Source: an uncultured marine group III euryarchaeote (GTDB lineage Archaea > Thermoplasmatota > Poseidoniia > MGIII > CG-Epi1). Taken from it: 47,672 bases of DNA. Position 1 is the first letter of the stretch, and each line of letters opens with the position of its first letter. The position numbers and the translations under genes are program-made. The DNA is taken from assembly GCA_902531985.1 (NCBI GenBank), contig CACAGG010000004.1:1-47672 (forward strand), given 5' to 3'. This document shows positions 19,777-28,508 of this stretch, piece after piece. Under the pieces are notes generated by a model. The model was not told where the DNA came from. It was given only the letters and a program-made list of their open reading frames with translations, and searched no databases.

Positions 19777-20961
19777 ATGGAACGTCGCTTAGACCACTAT
19801 TTGGAAAGATTGGTATCTCCAGATTCAATGACATTTTACAAAGCACTGTGTGACTTTGCAGATGAAAGAATAGAGCCGAATTATCTTGAATGGGAAAGAA
19901 ATCATGACTTACTTCCTCAGGAAATCATTGATGAAATGGGGCAAATGGGTCTTTTTGGAGTTACAGTATCTGAAGAATTTGGTGGACAAGGAGGAAATCA
20001 ATTAGATTTGATTCTAATGGGATTAGCTCTCGGTTATCATTCTCAATCATTGGCGATAACGCCAGGTGCAGCTATGTCTCTAGGAGCTAAGCCATTACAA
20101 TTATTCGGAACTGAAGAACAAAAAGCAGCCCATCTTCCAGATTTGGCAGCTGGAAAGAGAATGTTTGTTTTTGGTTTGTCAGAACCTGGCAGAGGCTCGG
20201 ATGCTACCAACCCGCAAGTTACAGCTAAGAAAGAGGGTAATGATTGGGTTATCAAAGGTGAGAAATGTTGGTCTACGAATGCAAAATGGTCTAGCCATGT
20301 CGTGGTACACGCTCTGACAGATCCTGATTCTAAGCCAGGACACAGAACTACCTGTTTCATTGTTCCAATGGATAATCCTAATGTTTCATACCAGGAAATG
20401 GCCGGAAAAGATTTGTGGAGCCAGTCTTCGACAGGTTCAATTACTTTTGATGATGTTCGAGTTTCTGATGACGCGATTCTTGGAAAAAAGAATGAAGGTT
20501 TCAAAGTTATGGCTAAGACTTTGAATGGTGGTCGACTATTCATTGCAGGCATGTCTTTGGCTTCATTGGCCTTTGCTTTAGACAAATGTAGAATATATTC
20601 TCAAGAAAGAGAGCAATTCGGAGTTCCTATCGGTAGTTTTCAGAGAGTTCAGGATGTCATAATTGATATGGATATTACACTGGAACAAGGTTTGACATGG
20701 CTGATTGATTTAACAAACAGATACAACGATAATACATTAGATCGAGAATCTGCAGCCAAAGTAAAGATTGAATGTTCACGTAAAGCTTCAGATCATTTAA
20801 CAATGGCAATGGAAATTTGTGGGGGTGTCTCATCATTGGATGAGTTTGGATTGATTAGACATCATAGAGACTTGTTTGTTTGTAGGGTTGGAGAAGGAAG
20901 TAATTTTGCATTGAAAGGTTTTGCTACAAGACCCTTAATGCCAGATATTACTTTACAGTAA
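19777..20961 (+). CDS. Acyl-CoA dehydrogenase
   Basis: A 394-aa flavoenzyme of normal family length. Visible motifs: GLFGVTVSEEFGGQGG in the N-terminal helical domain, the substrate/FAD segment MFVFGLSEPGRGSDATNPQ, KGEKCWSTNAKWSSH, and the C-terminal GVSSLDEFGLIRHHRDL region. The usual catalytic Glu neighbourhood cannot be assigned safely by eye. Such enzymes oxidise acyl-CoA to enoyl-CoA in fatty or branched-chain acid breakdown; chain-length specificity is unknown. The start at 19777 (MERRLDHYLE) is chosen because earlier codons overlap the upstream gene and a TATA-like element precedes it. The presence of methylmalonyl-CoA mutase elsewhere in the window fits breakdown of acids to propionyl-CoA. 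Confidence 0.93.
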   Translation: MERRLDHYLERLVSPDSMTFYKALCDFADERIEPNYLEWERNHDLLPQEIIDEMGQMGLFGVTVSEEFGGQGGNQLDLILMGLALGYHSQSLAITPGAAMSLGAKPLQLFGTEEQKAAHLPDLAAGKRMFVFGLSEPGRGSDATNPQVTAKKEGNDWVIKGEKCWSTNAKWSSHVVVHALTDPDSKPGHRTTCFIVPMDNPNVSYQEMAGKDLWSQSSTGSITFDDVRVSDDAILGKKNEGFKVMAKTLNGGRLFIAGMSLASLAFALDKCRIYSQEREQFGVPIGSFQRVQDVIIDMDITLEQGLTWLIDLTNRYNDNTLDRESAAKVKIECSRKASDHLTMAMEICGGVSSLDEFGLIRHHRDLFVCRVGEGSNFALKGFATRPLMPDITLQ

Positions 20962-20992
20962 CATAGTTAAAGGGGCCTATCTTTACTAAAAT

Positions 20993-21214
20993 GTGGATTT
21001 TAACGAGATAGTTTGCTACAGCCAAACAATCATTTTAATTTTGTTGTTAATAGGTGCTCTTCTAAATTTCCGAAAGGACTTAAGCTCAACTAAGGAGAAA
21101 GTTAAATCAAAATGTCCTTCTTGTGGTTACAACATTATTGGATCCGATGTTCAATATTGTGCTAAGTGCGGAGATCTGTTGTCTCAATCTGATGGTTTAG
21201 GATTAGATAAATAA
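20993..21214 (+). CDS. Small membrane-anchored zinc-ribbon protein
   Basis: A 73-aa protein with one N-terminal TM helix (TIILILLLIGALLNF) and a C-terminal zinc ribbon, CPSCGY then YCAKCG, spaced 16 residues. The start is GTG at 20993; the ATG two bases earlier is in another frame that stops at once. A weak TATA-like catagttaaa ends 23 nt upstream. Function is unknown; the domain pair is common in small archaeal proteins that recruit partners to the membrane. Confidence 0.65.
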   Translation: MDFNEIVCYSQTIILILLLIGALLNFRKDLSSTKEKVKSKCPSCGYNIIGSDVQYCAKCGDLLSQSDGLGLDK

Positions 21215-21220
21215 CCCTCA

Positions 21221-21230
21221 TATCTTTAAG
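21221..21230 (+). promoter_or_regulatory. TATA box before the small Cys-rich protein
   Basis: tatctttaag is 24-33 nt upstream of the ATG at 21254, again fitting a leaderless mRNA. Confidence 0.55.
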
Positions 21231-21253
21231 TATAACAATTTCTATTGGCATAA

Positions 21254-21478
21254 ATGAAGCGCAGAAAAATCTATTTTTCTAACGATGATAAGGAAATATG
21301 TGGTGTTATAGGCTGTAATAAAATTCCAAAACGCTCGATTCCTCGTAAAAGGGTTGAAAAAGTAGGTATTTTGAATCTTCGCGGGTCTAGTCGTAAAGTA
21401 CAACTTTGTTCTGACTGCTATCGAATTTTTAAGAAAGAGACTAAGAAAGACAGAGCTATGGAGTCTTTAGGTAGATGA
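21254..21478 (+). CDS. Small basic Cys-rich protein, possible zinc finger
   Basis: A 74-aa, strongly basic protein. Four cysteines are arranged as CGVIGCNK near residue 16 and LCSDCYR near residue 54, a possible CxxxxC...CxxC zinc site. Basic stretches (KRSIPRKRVEK, KKETKKDR) suggest nucleic-acid contact. It overlaps the next gene by 4 nt (ATGA), so the two are cotranslated. I do not recognise the family. Confidence 0.7.
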   Translation: MKRRKIYFSNDDKEICGVIGCNKIPKRSIPRKRVEKVGILNLRGSSRKVQLCSDCYRIFKKETKKDRAMESLGR

Positions 21479-22977
21479 GTATCACATATGCTATTTTTGA
21501 AGCTGAATTTAGGACTGCTTTTCGTAAGAATATCCAAGGGTTAAAGAAGAGGATTGCAGGCACATTTTTCATTTTTTTCGTAGGTTTGATATTTTCTTTT
21601 GCTTGTATACGTCTTATAAAATTTGTAATAGATAATCCTGAATTATTTCCAGAAGGATCTAATGAAGGATACGGGACAATATTATTGATTTTTTTTGCAT
21701 TATTTACTCTAAGAACAGCAGGACTTACATATAGGAAAATAATTAAGTCAAAGCGCATGGATTTGCATTTAGTACAACCGATTACTCCCAGGCAAATAAT
21801 GCTCGGAATGTGTTTTTCTATCCTAATTCCAAATTTTCTATTATCACTTTCATTATTAGGACTGTTTTATCTTGGAAATATTGTAACAAATACTGGTATA
21901 GTGCTGAGTAATGATTTTCTGATATTGTATTTTCTTCTTAGTATTTTATCATCTTTAAGTGGATATATTTTCTCGATTGCAGGCGCTTTGCATCCATTTT
22001 CACGTAAACTGGCTTTTCTCATAATATTATCTCCTATCTTAGTTGTGGTAATGTTAGTCTCAAATGAATCCCATCTTTATCCAACAGTAGCTATAATAGT
22101 TTGTTTAGTTTGTCTTTTGTTTCTATCAGTGTTCTTTTATTTCATGGATGGTATTTTCGTTGAGGCCTTGGAATCATATAAGATAAATTCTTCATCGCAC
22201 AAAAACCCTATTAGGATTCTACAATTTAATTGGTTAAATTCTATAATTGGAGTTAGGGCTTCTTCAATATGTTCTAAAGAAGTAATATCTTCAATAAGAG
22301 AACGAGATGTTCTTAGTTCTGCTTTTTCTACTTTTTCACTTGCATTTATCCTTGTTTTTTGGTGGCTTAAAGTAGGCATTCCAAACGAGCCTCTAGGTGA
22401 TTTACCCACTACTCTATATTATCCAGGCATGCTTGCAATGAGTCTGTACATGGGTGCTTTACTTCAATGTACAATGCTAGGTTCAACAATATTGGGAGTT
22501 GAAGGTAAACGCATGTGGATTATGAAGTCTAATCCTGTTGAATCGGTATTGATAATGAAGGGAAAGGCTACAGCCTTAGTTATGATGGCGCTTCCTGGTC
22601 TAATAGCTATTTGGCTTCCAATATGTCTTTTAGCTCAATTTCCATTAAAAGTTACGTTATTTTTTGGTGAATGTCTCTTGATACTTCTCTTTTGCAATAC
22701 AGGCCTGGGTGTTTGGGCAGGTAGTACCTTTGCAAATTTTGATGAAAGTGACAGAGGTAATCCCGATATTTTGGTTCAATTTATGTTAATGGGTACTTCA
22801 GCACTTTTATCTGGAATAATTTTAATTCTTCCAGCAACTATTATGCTCTGGGATCATAATGCAGGTTTGCTAGCAGGCTTGGTATTTTCGTTTGTATCGC
22901 TTGGATTTCTATTTGCAGGAATCCGTTCAGCAGCATCGGCATATAGGACAATTTTTGTTGATAGTTATGGTGTATAG
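21475..22977 (+). CDS. ABC-2-type permease-like polytopic membrane protein
   Basis: A 500-aa protein with about twelve hydrophobic helices in two blocks split by a hydrophilic stretch (residues ~225-275). The segment LGVEGKRMWIMKSNPVESVLIMKGK resembles the cytoplasmic loop of ABC-2 exporters of the EcsB/YtrC-like type, where a GxE...W-x-L/M-K-S-x-P pattern is usual. No ATP-binding subunit is encoded nearby, so the partner or substrate is unknown. The ATG overlaps the upstream stop by 4 nt. Confidence 0.7.
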   Translation: MSITYAIFEAEFRTAFRKNIQGLKKRIAGTFFIFFVGLIFSFACIRLIKFVIDNPELFPEGSNEGYGTILLIFFALFTLRTAGLTYRKIIKSKRMDLHLVQPITPRQIMLGMCFSILIPNFLLSLSLLGLFYLGNIVTNTGIVLSNDFLILYFLLSILSSLSGYIFSIAGALHPFSRKLAFLIILSPILVVVMLVSNESHLYPTVAIIVCLVCLLFLSVFFYFMDGIFVEALESYKINSSSHKNPIRILQFNWLNSIIGVRASSICSKEVISSIRERDVLSSAFSTFSLAFILVFWWLKVGIPNEPLGDLPTTLYYPGMLAMSLYMGALLQCTMLGSTILGVEGKRMWIMKSNPVESVLIMKGKATALVMMALPGLIAIWLPICLLAQFPLKVTLFFGECLLILLFCNTGLGVWAGSTFANFDESDRGNPDILVQFMLMGTSALLSGIILILPATIMLWDHNAGLLAGLVFSFVSLGFLFAGIRSAASAYRTIFVDSYGV

Positions 22978-23042
22978 TATAGCCGAATAGAATAATAATA
23001 GGCACTCTATAGTGTGATGTGGTACTTGTCGCATCCGATAAA

Positions 23043-26000
23043 ATGGAGTCCTATTTTCGGAATTTAGAAAAGAAAGCTGATGAATGTTATGATTTAGTTT
23101 CTAAAGCACGTAAAGCAGGTTTTGATCCTTCACTAGAGCCGGAGATTCCCCGAGCCAAGGATTTAGCGGAAAGAGTTGAAGCGCAGGTTGGTCCCAAGGG
23201 TATCGCACCAAGAATACGCGAAGTGGCAGAGACTAGCGACAGAGAGTCTACTGCATTAATGATAGCTAAAGAATTGGCAAGAGACTTAAAAGAAAAGGAA
23301 GGGGTTGCCTTCGCACTCGAGCAGGCAGTTAGAACTTCACTTTCAATACTTACAGAAGGAGTACTTGTAGCACCTACAGAAGGTGTTGTAAAAGTGAGTA
23401 CTTTAGAAAATAATAATGGCACCACTTGTGCTTCGATTTACTATGCAGGACCGATTAGAGCGGCTGGAGGGACTGCGCAGGCTTTATCTGTTTTGATAGC
23501 TGATGTAGTAAGGCGTGAATTGGGTTTAGATTCATACATACCAACACCTGCTGAAGTTGAAAGATATAAGGAAGAGATTCCGCTTTACAAGAGGGCCGTC
23601 AATCTTCAGTATGTTCCTAGTTCTGAAGAGATTGAAAGTATAGTAACTTCTTGCCCTATATGCGTTACTGGAGAGAGAACAGATAGACTTGAGGTGGCAG
23701 GTAACAGAGATTTGCCTCGTGTTGAAACCAATTCATTGAGAGGCGGGGCCTGTTTGGTTCTCGCTGAAGGTCTTTGCCTTAAGGCTGCTAAAATAATGAA
23801 ACACGTAGATAATTTATCCATTAGCGGTTGGGATTTTCTTAGAAAATACACTGAGAAAAAAAAGAGCAGTGCTTCCCTAGATAGCAAAGAACATAAATAT
23901 TTGAAAGACGTAATTGCAGGTAGACCTATCTTTGCATTTCCAGATGAGCCGGGAGCTTTCCGCTTAAGATATGGTAGATCACGATCATCTGGTTTGGCAT
24001 CAATGTCTTTACATCCTTCAACCATGCTAGTTGTAGACTCATTTGCAGCTATAGGTACTCAAATTAAGCTTCAACTTCCAGGTAAAGCAACAGCTGCGAA
24101 TCCTTGCGATTCCATAGAGGGCCCATCAGTGATTTTGAAAAATGGTAAATATTTGAGACTTGACAAGTATGAGGAAGCTGAAAAAGTAATTGATCAAATC
24201 GAGCAGATTGTAGATCTTGGAGAAATTTTAATTCCTGTAGGAGAGTTTGTTGAAAACAATCATAATTTGGAACCTTCAGGCTGGTGTAATGAATGGTGGG
24301 AGGCTATAATAGAAAGTCATAAATTACCAAAATATAAGGGAGATTATGATTTTGATTCCCTGTTAAAATATAGCAGAAATAATAGTATTCCCCTTCATCC
24401 TAAATATACTTATTTTTGGGCAGATATAGGTGTTAATGAGATAAAAGATCTAAGAGATCAATTGATTAAGGATTCTGAGGAAGTAATTAAAAATCAATTT
24501 AAGTTAATTTACAAAGAGATATTTTTGAAATTAGGTTTGTTTTATGAAGTAGATAATCAAAGATTAATATTAAAGGACGGCTTCCAGCCTTTGGTAACTC
24601 AATTAGGTTTACAAGAACAGGATTCTAAATTGGTTTCAATATCAGAGATAAATACAACAGATGATGTTACTGAATTAGTTTCTTCATTATCAGGCGTTGA
24701 AATTAAAAATCGTGCACCCACAAGAGTAGGTGCAAGTATGGGGCGCCCAGAGAAGGCAAATGAGCGCAGAATGAAACCTCCACCTCATGTTTTATTCCCT
24801 CTTGGCAATTCTGGAGGCAATCAAAGATTAGTTAATAGTGCATTAACTGCAAACGCACCAAACAGAGGTTTTTCCCAGGGTAGATCAGGACGTATTGAAA
24901 TGGAAGTTCAATTACGATTTTGTAAAAAGTGCAACGATGAAACCGTTTCGCTAAATTGCTGTAATTCACAGACAATGGTGAAGGAATCTCCTAAGCGACG
25001 TTTAGTCGATATTTCAGAATTGGTAACTAAGGCAATGAATAATACTAAAACAGGAATTCTTCCGAAAGTGAAAGGTACGGATATTCTTAAATCAAAAAAT
25101 AAAATACCTGAATGTTTAGAAAAAGGAATACTAAGAGCTAAAAGAGATTTAAGAGTTTACAAGGATGGAACTTTGAGGTATGATATGATCGATTTGCCAA
25201 TAACCCATTTCTATCCAAGAGAAATAGGCTTAACTTTGGAAAAAGTTAAGGAATTAGGATATACTGAAGATATTGACGGTAAAGAATTAATTTCTTCAGA
25301 TCAGTTAGTAGAAATAAAGGTACAAGACTTAATTGTTTCTGAAAGGGCTGGAAATTGGCTAGTAAAAGTATCTAATTTTGTCGATGATGAACTTTCAAAA
25401 TTGTATGGTTTAGAGCCTTTCTACAATTTAAGTCCAAATTCTAAACCAGAAGATCTAATTGGAAATCTCCTAATTTGTTTGAGCCCTCATACATCAGCAG
25501 GAGTTTTAACGCGTTTGATTGGTTTTACTTCTGCAAAAGCGCAGTATGGCCATCCTTTCTTGCATGCAGCTAAGAGGAGAAATTGTGATGGAGATGAGGA
25601 TTCAATAATGCTTCTTTTGGATGGATTACTGAATTATTCAGATAGTTTTGTGCCTACTACAAGAGGCGGTACGATGGATATTCCAAGAGTCTTATCTACA
25701 AGAATAGACCCCACAGAGATTGATAGTGAGGCACACAATGTTGAATTAAACAGAATCTATCCATTAGAGCTTTATGAAAATGCAGAAAAGAAAGTTCCCT
25801 CTGGATCAATAACTAACCTCTTGGATATGGTTTCCAATCGACTTGAGAGTCCTAATCAATATGAAAATTACAATTTCACCCATGATTCATCAAGCATCAA
25901 CATGGGTCCGGTTGAATCACGCTATGTGACATTAGATTCTATGGCAGACAAAGCTTTGGCTTCTCTAGACTTAGCTTCAAAGACAAGAGCCTCAAATGCC

Positions 26001-26333
26001 ACCTATGTTGCAGATCAAACGATTGAAAAACATTTGATTAGAGATTTAATTGGAAATTTACGTGCATTTTCAACTCAATCAGTAAGGTGTAAGAAATGTA
26101 ATACTAAATTCCGCCGCCCTCCTTTGAAAGACACTTGTTCTTGTGGAGGAAAGTTACAACTTAATATTTCTCCAGCTTCGGTTGCTAAGTATAGAAAAAT
26201 AGCTACAGAGATTTCGGAACGTTACGGGTCCAGACCATTTATCAAACAAAGATTAGAGCTAGCTTTCAATTCAATCGAAGAAACACTTGAGAATGAGCAA
26301 ATAAAACAAATGGATCTTGGGGCATTTCTTTGA
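23043..26333 (+). CDS. polC: DNA polymerase D large (catalytic) subunit DP2
   Basis: A 1096-aa catalytic subunit of the euryarchaeal replicative polymerase PolD. The N-terminal region has the very conserved YYAGPIRAAGGTAQALSVLI. The catalytic two-barrel core shows NCDGDEDS (Asp849 and Asp851 counted from ATG 23043), the site that often hosts an intein in other archaea; here it is uninterrupted. A zinc module is at ~635 (FCKKCNDE then LNCC), and another is near the C terminus (VRCKKCNTKFRRPP then CSCGG). ATG 23043 (MESYFRNLEKK) is preferred; an in-frame GTG at 23019 adds eight residues. DP1, the exonuclease subunit, is not in the window. It overlaps the biotin ligase gene by 4 nt. Confidence 0.97.
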   Translation: MESYFRNLEKKADECYDLVSKARKAGFDPSLEPEIPRAKDLAERVEAQVGPKGIAPRIREVAETSDRESTALMIAKELARDLKEKEGVAFALEQAVRTSLSILTEGVLVAPTEGVVKVSTLENNNGTTCASIYYAGPIRAAGGTAQALSVLIADVVRRELGLDSYIPTPAEVERYKEEIPLYKRAVNLQYVPSSEEIESIVTSCPICVTGERTDRLEVAGNRDLPRVETNSLRGGACLVLAEGLCLKAAKIMKHVDNLSISGWDFLRKYTEKKKSSASLDSKEHKYLKDVIAGRPIFAFPDEPGAFRLRYGRSRSSGLASMSLHPSTMLVVDSFAAIGTQIKLQLPGKATAANPCDSIEGPSVILKNGKYLRLDKYEEAEKVIDQIEQIVDLGEILIPVGEFVENNHNLEPSGWCNEWWEAIIESHKLPKYKGDYDFDSLLKYSRNNSIPLHPKYTYFWADIGVNEIKDLRDQLIKDSEEVIKNQFKLIYKEIFLKLGLFYEVDNQRLILKDGFQPLVTQLGLQEQDSKLVSISEINTTDDVTELVSSLSGVEIKNRAPTRVGASMGRPEKANERRMKPPPHVLFPLGNSGGNQRLVNSALTANAPNRGFSQGRSGRIEMEVQLRFCKKCNDETVSLNCCNSQTMVKESPKRRLVDISELVTKAMNNTKTGILPKVKGTDILKSKNKIPECLEKGILRAKRDLRVYKDGTLRYDMIDLPITHFYPREIGLTLEKVKELGYTEDIDGKELISSDQLVEIKVQDLIVSERAGNWLVKVSNFVDDELSKLYGLEPFYNLSPNSKPEDLIGNLLICLSPHTSAGVLTRLIGFTSAKAQYGHPFLHAAKRRNCDGDEDSIMLLLDGLLNYSDSFVPTTRGGTMDIPRVLSTRIDPTEIDSEAHNVELNRIYPLELYENAEKKVPSGSITNLLDMVSNRLESPNQYENYNFTHDSSSINMGPVESRYVTLDSMADKALASLDLASKTRASNATYVADQTIEKHLIRDLIGNLRAFSTQSVRCKKCNTKFRRPPLKDTCSCGGKLQLNISPASVAKYRKIATEISERYGSRPFIKQRLELAFNSIEETLENEQIKQMDLGAFL

Positions 26334-26968
26334 TACATATAATTGATAAAATTAGTTCCACAAATGATTGGTTATCTAAATATCATCTTGATATTGATGA
26401 TACTATTATCGCACTTGAGCAAACAGATGGAAAAGGACGTAGAGGTAATATTTGGGATTCTAAAATAGGAGGTTTTTATTTATCAACAGTTTCTTCTAAC
26501 CATAAATTGCTTCCAACAGTAGTTGCAGTTAGTTTAGCGAGAGTTCTTAGAGAACATGTAACAGATTTATCACTTAAATGGCCAAATGATTTAATTTTAG
26601 GAGGGAAAAAAGTAGGAGGAATACTATGTGAAAATTTTGAGAGTCATAGTATCATTGGTATTGGTATTAATTTAGTGAATAAGCCCGCAATTAGTAGTTC
26701 TACAAATTTATCCGCTCATGGGTTTGAATTTGATAAGTCGATTCTTTTAGCTTCATTTTTGTATAATTTTGACCAAGTTTCGGCTTTCGAATCACAAAAA
26801 ATTATAGATGAATTTATTGCTTTTGACTGTTTAATAGGAAAGGAAATTTATTGGGCAGATGATTCCGGAATTGCTAAATCTATAGATATAGATGGATCAT
26901 TAATTGTAGAGTCTGGGGGTCAAGATTTGAATTTGTATTCTGATGAGGTTCATATTGAAAAATATTGA
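26330..26968 (+). CDS. birA: Biotin--[acetyl-CoA-carboxylase] ligase, catalytic domain only
   Basis: A 212-aa monofunctional biotin ligase with no DNA-binding HTH domain. Signature motifs are STNDWL, the biotinyl-AMP loop GKGRRG (normally GRGRRG), KWPNDLIL and KKVGGILCE, followed by GIGINLV. It attaches biotin to carboxylase carrier domains, which fits a propionyl-CoA carboxylase/methylmalonyl-CoA mutase route. The start is a TTG overlapping the polC stop as TTGA. Confidence 0.92.
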   Translation: MIHIIDKISSTNDWLSKYHLDIDDTIIALEQTDGKGRRGNIWDSKIGGFYLSTVSSNHKLLPTVVAVSLARVLREHVTDLSLKWPNDLILGGKKVGGILCENFESHSIIGIGINLVNKPAISSSTNLSAHGFEFDKSILLASFLYNFDQVSAFESQKIIDEFIAFDCLIGKEIYWADDSGIAKSIDIDGSLIVESGGQDLNLYSDEVHIEKY

Positions 26969-27554
26969 TTTAAATTTAGCATGGAAAGATAACAATTTCC
27001 ATTCAGTAGTGGAGCTTCCAGGAGATTATACAGTTTTAGACTTGACCAAAAAACCTTGGCCTAACATAGGAACCGAGTTTTGCATTGGCAAATATGATGA
27101 AATAAGGCCAAATATGTACACAACACCTATTTTTGCAGGAATTCGCAATATTCATGTAGGAATAGATATAGGTGGACCTGTTGGAACGCCTTGTATGGCT
27201 TTTGAAAAGGGAATCATATCCAATTTTGGTTATAACTCAGAACCAGGGGATTATGGTTTTGTTTTAATTACTGAGCACAATATATTAGGAATAGATATCT
27301 GGGCATTATATGGTCATTTAAGCTCAAAATCAGTAGACGGTAAAGATATCGGGCAAGCTATTGAAAAGGGAGAAACTATTGCGTGGTTTGGAAATGAAGG
27401 CGAAAACGGAGGCTGGTCTCCCCATCTTCATTTTCAGTTGTCTTTGATTAAGCCTGAAACACATGATTTGCCAGGCGTGGTTAGTGCTAAAGACAGGAAA
27501 CAGGCCTTGAAAACTTTCCCAGATCCAAGATTAGTTCTTGGGCCAATTTACTGA
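26943..27554 (+). CDS. M23/LytM-type peptidase domain protein without signal peptide
   Basis: A 203-aa protein. The zinc-site residues of the LytM fold are visible: HVGIDIGGPVGTP (first His and Asp), WALYGHLS, and the terminal HLHFQLSL with the HxH pair. Family members cleave glycyl bonds, typically in bacterial peptidoglycan. No signal peptide or membrane segment is present, and archaea lack murein, so a cytoplasmic peptidase or non-proteolytic role is possible. It overlaps birA by 26 nt and is presumably cotranscribed with polC and birA. Confidence 0.8.
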   Translation: MRFILKNIDLNLAWKDNNFHSVVELPGDYTVLDLTKKPWPNIGTEFCIGKYDEIRPNMYTTPIFAGIRNIHVGIDIGGPVGTPCMAFEKGIISNFGYNSEPGDYGFVLITEHNILGIDIWALYGHLSSKSVDGKDIGQAIEKGETIAWFGNEGENGGWSPHLHFQLSLIKPETHDLPGVVSAKDRKQALKTFPDPRLVLGPIY

Positions 27555-27558
27555 TAAC

Positions 27559-27566
27559 TTTTTAAT
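27559..27566 (+). promoter_or_regulatory. TATA-like element of the lipoprotein gene
   Basis: ctttttaa ends 22 nt before ATG 27588. This spacing favours ATG 27588 over the in-frame TTG at 27576. Confidence 0.5.
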
Positions 27567-27587
27567 CAAGCTATTTTGGTTACTAAT

Positions 27588-28322
27588 ATGCAGAAGTTAT
27601 TAGTCATGGCTATCATGCTGGTTTTGGCTACTCCAGGATGTTTAGATAGTTTTAGGGAAAGTTTAGTTTCCTGTGACAATATTAATGGCGGATGCAGATA
27701 TGAAATCTTAAGAGGTAATGAGTATTCACGATTGCATATTGAAGTTAATTATGTTACAGGTAATTCTCCAGATTCTGATGCCTTAAATTTACTTAAGCAA
27801 AGAATTAAAGAAGTTACAGACAAATCAACAGTTACAGTTAGTCAGAGTAGTTTTGGCAGTACAGATAATAGTTACACATTAGAAGAAATTTTAGCTTTAG
27901 AGTCTAGCGAAAGGACTGAATTCAAAAGCGGAAATACTTTTGTTGTCCACATTTTGTATCTCAATGGAGAGTACAGTGATAATAATCAAGCACTTGGTAT
28001 AGCCTATTCAGGTACTTCCTTTGTTTTATTTAAGGAAAAGATAGAAGATGCAGCATTTTTACTTATTTCCTCTAAGGATATTGAAAAGGCAGTAATTGTC
28101 CATGAATTTGGCCATTTGCTCGGTCTTGTAAATAATGGATACCAATCTCCACATGACCATGAGGATCCCGACCATCCCCATCATTCTAATAATGAGGAAT
28201 CAGTCATGTATTGGGCCATAGAAAGTCAGGACATAGCTAATCAACTAGATGGTGAACCACCCAATAATTTTGACAGTTATGATCTTGATGACTTAAGTTT
28301 AATGAAACAAGGCAAATTATAG
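27588..28322 (+). CDS. Metzincin-like zinc metalloprotease, predicted lipoprotein
   Basis: A 244-aa secreted protein. The N terminus is a lipoprotein signal peptide (MQKLLVMAIMLVLATPGC) with the lipid-modified Cys predicted at residue 18. The zinc motif VHEFGHLLGLVNNG is a HExxHxxGxxN form of the metzincin HExxHxxGxxH/D, followed by an unusual His/Asp-rich loop (HDHEDPDHPHH), and SVMYW fits the Met-turn. It probably degrades extracellular protein. Its 3' end is 1 nt from the stop of a minus-strand small gene, so the two converge. Confidence 0.82.
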   Translation: MQKLLVMAIMLVLATPGCLDSFRESLVSCDNINGGCRYEILRGNEYSRLHIEVNYVTGNSPDSDALNLLKQRIKEVTDKSTVTVSQSSFGSTDNSYTLEEILALESSERTEFKSGNTFVVHILYLNGEYSDNNQALGIAYSGTSFVLFKEKIEDAAFLLISSKDIEKAVIVHEFGHLLGLVNNGYQSPHDHEDPDHPHHSNNEESVMYWAIESQDIANQLDGEPPNNFDSYDLDDLSLMKQGKL

Positions 28323-28323
28323 G

Positions 28324-28452
28324 CTAAAATTTCATTTTACTTATTCGTTTTTTGATTATTTTCCTCTTACGAGGTGTAGAATTAGGTTCGAATGTGACCC
28401 ACCCGGTGCCTTTTTGCGTACATTTAGGTTCTTCAGAATAGTCTGCGGCCAT
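28324..28452 (-). CDS. 42-aa basic protein beside rnpB (new small gene)
   Basis: A short minus-strand frame from ATG (28452-28450) to TAG (28326-28324). The product begins MAADYSEEPKCTQKGTGWVT, continues FEPNSTP and ends with a very basic tail (RKRKIIKKRISKMKF). A strong TATA box (tatataaa on the minus strand) sits 26-33 nt upstream, the same leaderless geometry as neighbouring genes. It fills the gap between the metalloprotease stop and rnpB with no other use of the sequence. I do not recognise the family; the acidic head and basic tail suggest RNA or ribosome binding, which is inference only. Confidence 0.65.
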   Translation of the reverse strand: MAADYSEEPKCTQKGTGWVTFEPNSTPRKRKIIKKRISKMKF

Positions 28453-28477
28453 TATATTTGGCGCGGAGCAAGGCTGC

Positions 28478-28485
28478 TTTATATA
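28478..28485 (-). promoter_or_regulatory. TATA box of the 42-aa protein gene
   Basis: The minus strand reads tatataaa here, 26-33 nt before the ATG at 28452. It lies in the 56-nt gap between the rnpB 3' end and the small gene. Confidence 0.7.
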
Positions 28486-28508
28486 GCTATGTTCGATAAA
28501 AAAGTTTT

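Noticed and set aside
20043-20585. Minus-strand 180-aa open frame inside the acyl-CoA dehydrogenase gene
   Set aside because: It is a shadow of a well-supported coding frame.
23606-24025. Minus-strand 139-aa open frame inside polC
   Set aside because: The plus-strand frame encodes conserved PolD sequence across this stretch.
25561-25620. Intein in the PolD catalytic motif
   Set aside because: The NCDGDEDS site is continuous with flanking conserved sequence; no intein is inserted.
28385-28410. ggttcgaat resembling a tRNA T loop
   Set aside because: No matching T stem, acceptor or anticodon arm could be folded; the bases are codons of the 42-aa frame on the minus strand.
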